Assembly (NCBI RefSeq): GCF_024397975.1 | Contig: NZ_CP073745.1 | Location: forward strand, 3,064,501 to 3,128,500 | DNA from: Bacterioplanoides sp. SCSIO 12839 | GTDB lineage: Bacteria; Pseudomonadota; Gammaproteobacteria; Pseudomonadales; Oceanobacteraceae | Direction of reading: 5' to 3' | Length of the DNA stretch: 64,000 nucleotides | Shown: positions 22,828 to 31,244 of the stretch, piece after piece | Layout of the letters: each line of letters opens with the position of its first letter | How positions within the stretch are numbered: the stretch's first letter is position 1 | The notes under the pieces: model-generated | The model's input: only the letters and a program-made list of their open reading frames with translations | Databases searched by the model: none | What the model was told of the DNA's origin: nothing | Program-made: the position numbers and the translations under genes

Positions 22828-23256
22828 TCAGTAAACTTGAGCTGCCCGCTTCACAAACGAATCAACCATCATATTTGCGACCTGCTTAAAGACCGCCGCC
22901 ATTGCCATTGCCTTTACCTTGTTGCCCATTTCGAACTCAAGATCGAGTGATACTTTGCTGGCTTCCTCTGACAAGGCTTCAAACGTCCACACGCCATAAA
23001 AGTGACTGAAAGGACCGTCGAGCAAACGCATTTCCATACGTGCCGGGCGCTCCAGTGTGTTATGGGTAGAGAAACTCTGATGAATACCGGCCTTAGAGAT
23101 GGTTAACTCCGCCTTGATAAAGTCATCGCCCTCATCAATCACATGTGTTTTTTCACAGCCGCTGAGGAATTCAGGATAACGACGAACGTCGTTAACCAGA
23201 TCAAACATCTGCTCAGCAGTGTGCATTACCAAAGCACTGCGGGTAATCGTGGTCAT
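22828..23256 (-). CDS. ratA: RatA-family protein (START/COQ10-like)
   Basis: Member of the polyketide-cyclase/START superfamily. In Escherichia coli RatA was reported to block 70S ribosome association, while homologues (COQ10) bind ubiquinone; which role applies here cannot be read from sequence. The 142-residue protein has the conserved start TTITRSALVMHTAEQMFDLV, YPEFLSGCEKT and a C-terminal helix MVDSFVKRAAQVY. It is paired with rnfH and lies in the region of smpB, as in many gammaproteobacteria. Confidence 0.9.
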   Translation of the reverse strand: MTTITRSALVMHTAEQMFDLVNDVRRYPEFLSGCEKTHVIDEGDDFIKAELTISKAGIHQSFSTHNTLERPARMEMRLLDGPFSHFYGVWTFEALSEEASKVSLDLEFEMGNKVKAMAMAAVFKQVANMMVDSFVKRAAQVY

Positions 23257-23294
23257 GGCACCTCACTTATTCAAACGGCATGGCAAACCGATAC

Positions 23295-23329
23295 AAAAAC
23301 GCCGGAGCGGGAGTATACCCGCTCCGGCG
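23295..23329 (-). terminator. Terminator of the sodium-dependent transporter gene
   Basis: A 12-bp perfect stem CGCCGGAGCGGG / CCCGCTCCGGCG with a 6-base loop, followed on the minus strand by TTTTT, 26 bases after the stop codon of the transporter. Confidence 0.92.
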
Positions 23330-23355
23330 TATCAGAGCATTAAGGCGTTATTTGC

Positions 23356-24717
23356 TTAGCCAAAAACACCCAAGCCGTTCAGGAAGATGATGCCCACCAG
23401 AATTGGTGACACAAAACGAACCATCACACGCCAGATGTTGTAAATAGCCGAGCGACCCTTATCCACTTCCGCAGCGGTGTGGCTTTCTTTCATAAACCAG
23501 CCAACAAAAATCGCAATCAGAATACCGCCCAGAGGCAACATGATGTTGGAAGAAACAAAGTCCAGATTATCGAAAATGGTTTTACCGAAGAATTTCACTT
23601 CAGCCCATTCATTAAATGACAACACGGTACCAATACCCAGAATCCACGCCAGGCCACAAATCACAACCGTTGCCTGTACACGGCTCAAACCACGCTCAAC
23701 CGCCCAGGCGACTGCTGGTTCGGCAATTGAAATCGCCGAACTCCAGGCCGCAATGGCAACCAGCACAAAGAACAACACACCCAGAATGTCACCACCCGGC
23801 AGACCACCCAGAGCCAGAGGGAAAGTCACAAACATCAGACCCGGGCCAGCACCTGGCTCAAGGTTGTTGGTAAATACGATAGAGAACACAATGATACCGG
23901 CAACCAGCGCCACCAGCGTATCGAGGAAACCAACGGTTAACACGGTTTTACCCAGCGACTCTTTTTCTGGCATGTACGCGCCATACGCCATGATGGCACC
24001 CATACCCAGAGACAGGGTAAAGAAGGAGTGACCCAGAGCAACCACCACGCTTTCGCCGGTTAACTTGCTGAAGTCAAAGTCGAACAGGAAATGTAATGCC
24101 TGAGTGAAACCTTCGGTTGTCATGGCATAACCCAACAACAGGATCAGCATAATAAACAGCATTGGCATCAGAACACGAATGGTGTTTTCCAACCCTTTGT
24201 TCACACCCCGTGCAATCACAAAGGCGGTCAGAACCATAAAGATGGTGTGGTAGACCGTCAGCATCACCGGGTTAGCTAACAGTTCGTTAAACACAGCACC
24301 AGCTTTATCACCATCGGCACCAGCGAAGGTACCTGCCGCCATCTCACCGATGTATTCCAGTGTCCAGCCAGCAATCACACTGTAAAAAGACAAAATAAAG
24401 AAACCAGCCAGTGCACCCATCCAACCGATAACACGGAAGAACTTAGGCGCATCGTATTCACTGGTCATCGATTGCATTGCATGAATCGGACTCAGGCGTG
24501 TCTTACGACCAATCAACACCTCTGCCAACATGACCGGGATACCCGCTGCCAGAATACACAGTAAGTACATCAGTACAAACGCACCACCACCATTTTCACC
24601 GGTGATATACGGAAACTTCCAGATATTCCCCAAGCCCACAGCAGAACCCGTCGCGGCCAGAATAAAGGTCCAGCGATTGTTCCAAATGCCGTGCATTCCC
24701 CGTTTATCGTTATTCAT
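23356..24717 (-). CDS. Sodium-dependent transporter, NSS/SNF family
   Basis: Inner-membrane sodium symporter of the neurotransmitter:sodium symporter family (LeuT-like), probably for an amino acid or related amine. The signature WNNRWTFILAATGSAVGLGNIWKFPY (abridged) covers TM1, with the unwound GSAVGLGN sodium/substrate site. About 11-12 membrane helices fill the 453 residues. I chose the ATG at 24717; the frame extends to 24750. It is a single gene with its own terminator and the substrate cannot be deduced. Confidence 0.92.
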   Translation of the reverse strand: MNNDKRGMHGIWNNRWTFILAATGSAVGLGNIWKFPYITGENGGGAFVLMYLLCILAAGIPVMLAEVLIGRKTRLSPIHAMQSMTSEYDAPKFFRVIGWMGALAGFFILSFYSVIAGWTLEYIGEMAAGTFAGADGDKAGAVFNELLANPVMLTVYHTIFMVLTAFVIARGVNKGLENTIRVLMPMLFIMLILLLGYAMTTEGFTQALHFLFDFDFSKLTGESVVVALGHSFFTLSLGMGAIMAYGAYMPEKESLGKTVLTVGFLDTLVALVAGIIVFSIVFTNNLEPGAGPGLMFVTFPLALGGLPGGDILGVLFFVLVAIAAWSSAISIAEPAVAWAVERGLSRVQATVVICGLAWILGIGTVLSFNEWAEVKFFGKTIFDNLDFVSSNIMLPLGGILIAIFVGWFMKESHTAAEVDKGRSAIYNIWRVMVRFVSPILVGIIFLNGLGVFG

Positions 24718-24971
24718 AATTTTATTATCCGTTATGCGGTTACGATTCATTCAATTCGGGGCGTATTGTTAAAGATTTGTTATGTCTGCTCAAGCACGAA
24801 TCCACGCTTTCTGATTAAAAAAAGGACAATAGTAACCTGGTAAACCAGATAGTCAGGTTTTAATTCCAAACATGCTTTCAGAGGAATGAAAAGGTCAGTC
24901 CAATCAAAGACTTATCCACAAACGCTCGCCAAGGCTTACCAGCCACAGCATCCTCCTCTATAATGGCGCCC

Positions 24972-25451
24972 ATGAGCAAAAAGAAACCAAAGCCAAGTGG
25001 CAATACCATTGCCCTGAATAAAAAAGCCCGCCACGATTATTTTATCGAAGATAAGCTCGAAGCTGGCATTGCCCTGACAGGTTGGGAAGTCAAAGCCCTG
25101 CGCCAGGGCAAAGTGCAGCTGGTCGACAGCTACATTGTTTTTCACAAAGGTGAGGCCTGGCTGACCGGCGCATTAATCACGCCGTTAAAAGAAGCATCGA
25201 CTCACGTCATCTGTGAACCCCGTCGTGAACGTAAGTTGTTGATGCACCGTAAAGAGCTGGATCGCCTGCAACAGAAAATCGCAGCTAAAGGTCATACCTG
25301 CGTGTGCACAGCACTGTACTGGAAAGGCCCGAATGTGAAAGCCGAAGTGGCACTGGCCAAAGGTAAGCAGAACCACGACAAACGTGCGGCAACCAAAGAC
25401 AAAGACTGGAACAAACAAAAAGAACGCCTGATGAAGCATTCAGTACGCTAA
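24972..25451 (+). CDS. smpB: SsrA-binding protein SmpB
   Basis: Binds tmRNA and brings it to stalled ribosomes for trans-translation. Conserved segments are [48 protein letters not shown] and the basic C-terminal tail [18 protein letters not shown] that inserts in the mRNA channel. I prefer the ATG at 24972 (MSKKK...); an in-frame ATG three codons earlier (24963) is also possible and neither has a clear ribosome-binding site. It lies 130 bases upstream of ssrA. Confidence 0.97.
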   Translation: MSKKKPKPSGNTIALNKKARHDYFIEDKLEAGIALTGWEVKALRQGKVQLVDSYIVFHKGEAWLTGALITPLKEASTHVICEPRRERKLLMHRKELDRLQQKIAAKGHTCVCTALYWKGPNVKAEVALAKGKQNHDKRAATKDKDWNKQKERLMKHSVR

Positions 25452-25581
25452 CGTGCTAATATCTAAGGCGTTTTTCACTACTAAGTGGATCGCGGGTTGA
25501 ATTTTTCAGTCTCGCCACCATTTAAGTAGTACGTCGTCAGGTTAGAGACTGATGACACCATGCTGGTAAGCACAAGAATTC

Positions 25582-25941
25582 GGGGATGATTAGGATTCGA
25601 CGTTGATTACAAAGCTATGGATGCATGTCGAGAGCGTACGGTGATCTCGTAAATAAACGCTGTACATTAGTTATAGTCGCAAACGACGAAAACTACGCAC
25701 TAGCGGCATAAGCCCGCTTACACCAGAACTCGGGTGGCTATAGCCGGGGGACGGTGGCATCGTCTTATAGCCTCGCCTCGCGGACTTCGCTCGTAGTCCA
25801 ACAGGTTAAAACTTAATCGAGACAGCTCTAAACACCCTGCCCCTCGGGTCGTGATGAGTTAAATGAATAGAGACGGCTAAGCATGTAGATTCTCTAGTGG
25901 AGGATTGGCGGACGGGGGTTCAAATCCCCCCATCTCCACCA
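25582..25941 (+). ncRNA. ssrA: tmRNA
   Basis: Transfer-messenger RNA for ribosome rescue. The 5' end GGGGATGATTAGGATTCGACG and the 3' end with T-arm GGTTCAAATCC and CCATCTCCACCA pair in a tRNA-like acceptor stem (one G-U pair). The tag reading frame at 25679-25711 runs GCA-AAC-GAC-GAA-AAC-TAC-GCA-CTA-GCG-GCA-TAA, encoding ANDENYALAA, a standard proteolysis tag. The CCA is encoded. It follows smpB and is followed by a terminator. Confidence 0.98.
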
Positions 25942-25948
25942 CACAAAG

Positions 25949-25980
25949 AACCCTCGACGTTAAAACGTCGGGGGTTTTTT
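25949..25980 (+). terminator. Terminator of ssrA
   Basis: AACCCTCGACG / CGTCGGGGGTT forms a stem with a 6-base loop followed by TTTT, 8 bases after the encoded CCA of tmRNA. Confidence 0.9.
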
Positions 25981-26028
25981 ATTGGCTGAAATCTGGATTA
26001 TAAAGACACATGGCAACCGAGGCCGGAC

Positions 26029-26060
26029 TGGTGGGATGGGGGGATTTGAACCCCCGTCCA
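26029..26060 (-). repeat. Inverted copy of the tmRNA 3' end
   Basis: Read on the minus strand this stretch repeats the 3' terminal part of ssrA, including the T-arm and the acceptor end with CCA. Bases 26035-26059 are an exact inverted copy of 25910-25934 (25 of 25); beyond this the copy reads ATCCCACCA where ssrA has ATCTCCACCA. No tRNA or tmRNA body precedes it, so it is a fragment. Such 3'-end copies are usually left by integrases that use ssrA as attachment site, but here it is inverted and no integrase is in the window. The remaining bases of 25981-26232 show no recognisable feature. Confidence 0.75.
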
Positions 26061-26232
26061 CAATACGGAAACCTACGATACAACCAACCTTTCATCACAC
26101 AATCATTAGAAAATCTCACCTTAAATTGAATTAATATCGTTTTTACTCATAAATAGATCCGCGTATAAATCACACTTAACAGTGCAGTTAACAACGCACC
26201 TCCAGATTTATCTTCCTACTGGATACCGGATC

Positions 26233-27237
26233 ATGAATAACGAATTCAACAGCGGCTTTACCGGCAGCAACTTTAACTACAGCATCAAAAAAATCCGCTT
26301 CAACGAAAGCTACCAACCCGCCGATGGTACCCGCATTACCACTAACTTCGCTAACCTGGCACGTGGCGACAGTCGCGAACAGAACCTGCGCAATGCACTA
26401 AGGATGGTGAATAGCCGCTTTAACGCACTGACCCCCTGGGATAACCCAAAAGGTGATCGCTATTCTGTGGAGCTGGAAATTGTTTCGGTAGATATCGATA
26501 TCGCGGGCACAGGAGAAACCTTTCCGACCATTGAGATATTAAAAACCAATATTGTTGATCACCAAACCAACAAACGTATTGAAGGCATTGTCGGGAATAA
26601 CTTCTCATCGTACGTGCGTGATTACGATTTCAGCGTGTTATTGCCAGATCACAACAAAAATCAGCCTAAGTTCACGATTCCGGATAACTTCGGTGATTTA
26701 CACGGTAAATTATTTCAAGACTTTGTGCATTCAAAAACCTACCAGCAACACTTCAGTAAACCACCGGTTATTTGTTTGAGTGTTTCCGACAATAAGGTGT
26801 ATCAGCGAACAGAAAACCAACATCCGATATTGGGTGTGGAATACCTGCCAAATGAATCGTCTCTGACCGAGCAGTATTTTAAAAAGATGGGCCTTGAGGT
26901 GCGTTACTTTATGCCACCGAACAGCGTTGCCCCACTGGCGTTTTATTTCTTTGGTGACTTGCTGACGGATTACACCAATCTGGAGCTGATCAGTACCATC
27001 AGTACCATGGAAACCTTCCAGAAAATTTATCGCCCGGAAATTTACAACGCCAACGCCGTTGCTGGAACTCGTTATCAACCGAATTTAAAACACCCGGATC
27101 ATTCACTAACTCAAATCGTGTATGACCGGGTAGAACGCAGCCAGCTGGCGATAAAACAAGGCAAGTTTGCCGAAGAAAACTTTATTAAACCGTTCCAGAT
27201 ATTACTGGATCAATGGTCTGAAAATCACGTGTTATAA
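26233..27237 (+). CDS. mesX: MesX, DUF1852 partner of methionine synthase MesD
   Basis: DUF1852 protein. The family is found next to short MetE-like proteins and is needed, together with MesD, for a folate-independent and oxygen-dependent methionine synthesis described from bacterial fitness studies; its own chemistry is unknown. The protein (335 residues from ATG 26233) is soluble without signal peptide and begins MNNEFNSGFTGSNFNYSIKK; conserved-looking blocks are RGDSREQNLRNALRMVNSRF and VSDNKVYQRTENQHPILGVE. A longer frame from 26182 is unlikely, as GGAT precedes 26233. mesD starts 15 bases after its stop. Confidence 0.85.
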   Translation: MNNEFNSGFTGSNFNYSIKKIRFNESYQPADGTRITTNFANLARGDSREQNLRNALRMVNSRFNALTPWDNPKGDRYSVELEIVSVDIDIAGTGETFPTIEILKTNIVDHQTNKRIEGIVGNNFSSYVRDYDFSVLLPDHNKNQPKFTIPDNFGDLHGKLFQDFVHSKTYQQHFSKPPVICLSVSDNKVYQRTENQHPILGVEYLPNESSLTEQYFKKMGLEVRYFMPPNSVAPLAFYFFGDLLTDYTNLELISTISTMETFQKIYRPEIYNANAVAGTRYQPNLKHPDHSLTQIVYDRVERSQLAIKQGKFAEENFIKPFQILLDQWSENHVL

Positions 27238-27252
27238 GGCCTGATAAAAAAT

Positions 27253-28293
27253 ATGAAAACGCTATTGCCCACGTCAACCGCTGGCAGCTTACCAAAACCC
27301 TCCTGGCTGGCAGAGCCGGAAACACTCTGGTCGCCCTGGAAGCTGGAAGGTGAAGAATTAATTGCTGCTAAAAAGGATGCACTTCACGTCACATTGCAGG
27401 AGCAGACGCAAACCGGAGTCGATATCATCAGTGATGGTGAACAAACCCGTCAGCATTTTGTCACCACTTTTATCGAACACCTGAGTGGTGTTGACTGGCA
27501 GAACAAAAAAACGGTTTTCATCCGCAACCGCTACGATGCAGAAGTACCAGGCATTGTAGGCCCGGTGTCACGCCAAAAACCGGTATTTGTTGCAGACGCA
27601 AAATTCTTACGTTCACAAACGAATCAGCCAATTAAATGGGCCTTACCCGGCCCAATGACCATGGTCGACACCTTGTATGATGATTATTACAAAGATCGTA
27701 AAACGCTGGCGTTTGAATTTGCCAAGGCGCTGAATCAGGAAGCAAAAGAACTGGAAGCGGCAGGTGTTAATATTATTCAGTTCGACGAGCCAGCGTTTAA
27801 CGTGTTTCTTGATGACGTCGTTGATTGGGGCATCGAAGCACTGGAAAAAGCCACCGAAGGTTTAAAGTGCGAAACCGCTGTTCATATTTGTTACGGCTAT
27901 GGCATTAAGGCCAATACCGACTGGAAAAAAACACTCGGGGATGAATGGCGTCACTACGAAAAAACCTTCCCGGCACTGCAACAATCATCCATCGATATTA
28001 TTTCACTGGAATGCCACAACGGCCGGGTACCGTTCGAAGTATTGGAACTGATTCGGGGTAAAAAAGTCATGGTAGGTGCAATCGATGTCGCCACAGATAC
28101 AATCGAAACTCCAGACGAGGTTGCCGCCACTCTGCGTGAAGCGTTGAAATACGTTAATGCGGATAAACTCTACCCTTGTACCAACTGCGGCATGGCGCCA
28201 TTAGCGCGAGATATTGCACGCGAGAAGCTGAAAGCACTGAGTGCCGGAACGGAAATTGTTCGTCAGGAATTAACATCCGCAGCTAAGATTTGA
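27253..28293 (+). CDS. mesD: Core-MetE methionine synthase MesD
   Basis: Homologue of only the C-terminal catalytic half of cobalamin-independent methionine synthase (346 residues against about 750). The zinc ligands of MetE can be placed: H211 and C213 (VHICYGYG), E253 (SLECHNGR) and C312 (CTNCGMAP); homocysteine-binding residues are suggested by STAGSLPKPSW and FDEPAFN. The folate-binding N-terminal domain is missing, so methyltetrahydrofolate is not the expected donor. Pairing with DUF1852 places it in the MesD family, in which the methyl donor is not established. Likely cotranscribed with mesX. Confidence 0.86.
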   Translation: MKTLLPTSTAGSLPKPSWLAEPETLWSPWKLEGEELIAAKKDALHVTLQEQTQTGVDIISDGEQTRQHFVTTFIEHLSGVDWQNKKTVFIRNRYDAEVPGIVGPVSRQKPVFVADAKFLRSQTNQPIKWALPGPMTMVDTLYDDYYKDRKTLAFEFAKALNQEAKELEAAGVNIIQFDEPAFNVFLDDVVDWGIEALEKATEGLKCETAVHICYGYGIKANTDWKKTLGDEWRHYEKTFPALQQSSIDIISLECHNGRVPFEVLELIRGKKVMVGAIDVATDTIETPDEVAATLREALKYVNADKLYPCTNCGMAPLARDIAREKLKALSAGTEIVRQELTSAAKI

Positions 28294-28447
28294 ACAAGCT
28301 GAGGCGAGCACTGAATGATTCAGAGGTGCCTCAGATCAAGTTCTGGTCTCCTAGTCACAAAATCCTCACTATTGGTATTACCTTTTTCAACGTTTTATTT
28401 AAAAATAACCATAAACTGATAAAGGTCACTCACACGGAGGTCAATCC

Positions 28448-29305
28448 ATGCCTACCCCTAGCAAAACGCTTTTAGCGCTATCCTGTGCCGTACTTACCAC
28501 AACTGCTTCAGCAGAATCGGCATCCGATGCCAGTGCCGCAGCTAAAAAGATGGCGGACCCAAATGCCAATATGGGCCTGATGACCTTTAACTTTGATCAT
28601 GTCAGTTACGATGGTGACCTGCCTGGCGCCAATGACCAATCGGCTCAAAAAATCAGCTTTCAACCATCCCTGCCCTACTCCCTGGGAGAAGGTACCAACC
28701 TGTTTGTACGCCCATTGATACCCTTGTTAATCGAGCAACCTGCACCCGTGATTGGTGATCAGAACCCATCGGTAGCGCCGGATAACTTCAATACCAGCGA
28801 ACTGGTACTGGGCGATATTGGTTTTGATGTGGCGATTGGCAAAACCGTGGATAAAAACGTTTTGATTGCGGGTGTGACCGGTACCTTACCGACCGCAACG
28901 GATGACGATGTGGGTTTAGATCAATGGCTGCTGGGCCCTGAATTTTATTATGGCCGCAACACCAGCTTTGGCCATATGGGCATTCTTGTGACTCACCAGT
29001 GGGACATTGCCGGTGAGGACGACTACAACACCAGCATCACGGGCGGCCAGTACTTCTTCACATATAACCTGGAAAACGCGTGGCAAATCCAGATGCAGCC
29101 AACCTACTCTTACAACCATAATGCAGAAAAAGGCCAGGAGCTGACCTTCCCACTGGCCATTGGTGTGGCTAAAACGGAAATTATCGGTGGCGCTCCCTGG
29201 AAGTTTGGCCTGCAATTATGGCACTACACCGACGCCCCCGATGCTTTTGGGCCGGAATACCAACTTCGCTTTTCAGTCACCCCGGTTGTCCCTCTGCCGT
29301 GGTAA
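28448..29305 (+). CDS. Outer membrane protein of the phenol MetA-degradation type
   Basis: Predicted outer-membrane beta-barrel protein. It begins with a signal peptide (about residues 1-22, ending TTTASA) and has alternating aromatic strands, ending in the terminal signature VVPLPW. It resembles the Phenol_MetA_deg (PF13557) group of putative porins often found beside catabolic genes; this is a family-level impression. A strong GGAGG is 8 bases before the ATG. It is the first of four co-directional genes (28448-34610) that may form a catabolic unit. Confidence 0.7.
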   Translation: MPTPSKTLLALSCAVLTTTASAESASDASAAAKKMADPNANMGLMTFNFDHVSYDGDLPGANDQSAQKISFQPSLPYSLGEGTNLFVRPLIPLLIEQPAPVIGDQNPSVAPDNFNTSELVLGDIGFDVAIGKTVDKNVLIAGVTGTLPTATDDDVGLDQWLLGPEFYYGRNTSFGHMGILVTHQWDIAGEDDYNTSITGGQYFFTYNLENAWQIQMQPTYSYNHNAEKGQELTFPLAIGVAKTEIIGGAPWKFGLQLWHYTDAPDAFGPEYQLRFSVTPVVPLPW

Positions 29306-29373
29306 TGAGCAGTACCACGAATCTCGTCATAACCTGAAATTCCACACCGATGAATACATGTATGGAGACCACA

Positions 29374-31122
29374 ATGCTGAAACATAAAGAAAGGTTCAGG
29401 AAAAACGCCAAGCTGTTATTACTGGCCGGGTTGGTATCAGCGGTAACTGCCTGCTCATCCACCCGCTCGTTATTTGATTCCGGTGATGCGGAGGAAACTC
29501 CGGTATTGGTAGTCGACGCCAATATCATCACCATGAATCCAGACCAACCACGCGCAAACGCGATGATTTTCCACCAGGGTGAAATCACGGCTGTGGGCGA
29601 TGAAGCAACGATACGCCAGCAGCTATCTGGTTTACACCGCACCTATTCATTATCTGGCCAAACGGTTGTGCCCGGTTTTATCGAGACCCATGATCACATC
29701 GTATTAGGGTCATTGTCATACGGTATTGCCAACGTTGAACCCTTTAATTATCCAACCCTGGCCAGCGCTCTGGAAGTGATCGCATCGGCCAAACCAAATG
29801 ATGATGGCTGGATTCTGGCATTTGGTGCTGACCCACAATTGTATGAAGAAAAGAAAGGGCCAACCCGTGATGTACTGGATAAGCTGCACCCTGACGTTCC
29901 GGTGTTGATTTTCCACTTGAGTGGTCACGGTGCTTTTGCCAACAGTGAAGCCTTACGCCGGGCAGGCATTGATAACAACACACCAAATCCGGATGGCGGC
30001 TATTTTGAAAAAGATGAACATGGTGAGTTAACCGGTTATCTCAGTGGCCAACCAGCCTTTTTCCAGGTGCATGGCTACCCACCAACAAACCCAGACAATT
30101 TACTCAAAGCCGCGAATGCACGAGCAAAAGAAGGGGTAACCACCGCCTCTGAAATGGGCTTTATGGATACCACCAGCCTGGAACTGGCGCGAGCAACCAC
30201 GGCCCAGCATGATTTTCCGATTCGGGTGATGGGCGCATTAACCAGTAATACCAAAAACTTTGATGAAGTCGCTGAAAATATCAAAGCGTATGAGACGGAT
30301 CGCCTCACCATTCGTTTTGGTAAAACCTGGACCGATGGCTCACCACAGGGCGGTACTGCATTTTTCAGCCATGGCTATCATGATCCGGAATTTGGCGGTG
30401 CAGAAGCACAAGGTTCACAAGAACACTTTAATGAAATCCTCAATGATTTTTACCAAAACAATTTATGGCCTGCGGTTCACGCCAATGGCGATGGTGCAAC
30501 CGATGTTGCGTTAGCCGCGATTGAATCGGCACAAGCCAGCTATAAAGAAAACGGCGGTGATGTGGCCGCAATACGTCCGCATTTAATTCATGCGCTATAT
30601 ACTCGTCCGGAACAAATTCAAAAAGCCAAAGCACTGAATACCGGCATCACCTTTTTCCCAACGCACGTTTATTATTGGGGAGATTTACATTATGAGCGCA
30701 CCGTTGGCCCAGATCGTTCAGAGCGTTTAAGTGCCATGGCCGATGCCTACAAAGCAGGCATTCAACCAACCATGCATAACGATCCGCCGGTAACCCCCGT
30801 CGATCCGATTTTTAACATGTGGATCACGGTTAACCGTACCAGCTCTTCCGGCCGAGAGATCGGCAAAGACCAGGCAATCACGGCACAACAAGCACTGGCC
30901 GCGTACACCACCAATGCGGCTTATCAGTTTGGCGTTGAAGATCAGCTCGGATCACTGGAAGTGGGCAAAAAAGCGGACTTTGTTGTATTAGATGCGGACC
31001 CCTTAAGCATTGACGCAGCAGCATTACGCGATATCGAAGTACAAGCCACCGTTGTGGATGGCCGCTTAGTGTATGCCAAACCAACTGCTTATGACCGGGT
31101 CGAGCCACCCGTCAGTGAATAA
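29374..31122 (+). CDS. Amidohydrolase family lipoprotein (amidohydrolase 3)
   Basis: Metal-dependent amidohydrolase of the YtcJ/amidohydrolase-3 family, predicted to be an exported lipoprotein. From the ATG at 29374 (GGAGA upstream) the signal ends at lipobox VTAC. Then come the composite beta-domain start LVVDANIITMNPDQPRA, the metal motif GFIETHDHI, histidines in FHLSGHGAFAN, VHANGDGATD and PHLIHALY, and the terminal ADFVVLDADPLSID typical of the superfamily. The substrate is unknown. A longer frame begins at 29350 but would put charged residues before the signal. The gene is followed by a 15-bp perfect hairpin. Confidence 0.87.
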   Translation: MLKHKERFRKNAKLLLLAGLVSAVTACSSTRSLFDSGDAEETPVLVVDANIITMNPDQPRANAMIFHQGEITAVGDEATIRQQLSGLHRTYSLSGQTVVPGFIETHDHIVLGSLSYGIANVEPFNYPTLASALEVIASAKPNDDGWILAFGADPQLYEEKKGPTRDVLDKLHPDVPVLIFHLSGHGAFANSEALRRAGIDNNTPNPDGGYFEKDEHGELTGYLSGQPAFFQVHGYPPTNPDNLLKAANARAKEGVTTASEMGFMDTTSLELARATTAQHDFPIRVMGALTSNTKNFDEVAENIKAYETDRLTIRFGKTWTDGSPQGGTAFFSHGYHDPEFGGAEAQGSQEHFNEILNDFYQNNLWPAVHANGDGATDVALAAIESAQASYKENGGDVAAIRPHLIHALYTRPEQIQKAKALNTGITFFPTHVYYWGDLHYERTVGPDRSERLSAMADAYKAGIQPTMHNDPPVTPVDPIFNMWITVNRTSSSGREIGKDQAITAQQALAAYTTNAAYQFGVEDQLGSLEVGKKADFVVLDADPLSIDAAALRDIEVQATVVDGRLVYAKPTAYDRVEPPVSE

Positions 31123-31131
31123 CACCTAAAC

Positions 31132-31166
31132 CACTTTTTGACTCTGTCCTCCAGAGTCAAAAAGTG
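31132..31166. repeat. Perfect 15-bp inverted repeat between amidohydrolase and flavin dehydrogenase genes
   Basis: CACTTTTTGACTCTG (31132-31146) is exactly complementary to CAGAGTCAAAAAGTG (31152-31166), with a 5-base loop. There is no T-tract after it, so it is not a standard terminator; it could be a processing or stability hairpin, or an operator. It lies 10 bases after the amidohydrolase stop and 79 bases before the next start. Confidence 0.6.
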
Positions 31167-31244
31167 CGTCGCACAGGGTCAAGCGACTTGTCCTTTATTG
31201 CCGTAGACTGGCTGCCATAACAATAATCAGATAAGGCAGTTGCT

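Noticed and set aside
26029-26060. A tRNA gene on the minus strand
   Set aside because: Only the T-arm and acceptor 3' half is present; the upstream sequence has no D-arm, anticodon arm or matching 5' acceptor strand.
28290-28475. Small gene between mesD and the outer-membrane protein gene
   Set aside because: The 61-codon frame overlaps mesD and the signal-peptide region of the next gene, has no ribosome-binding site and no recognisable protein pattern.
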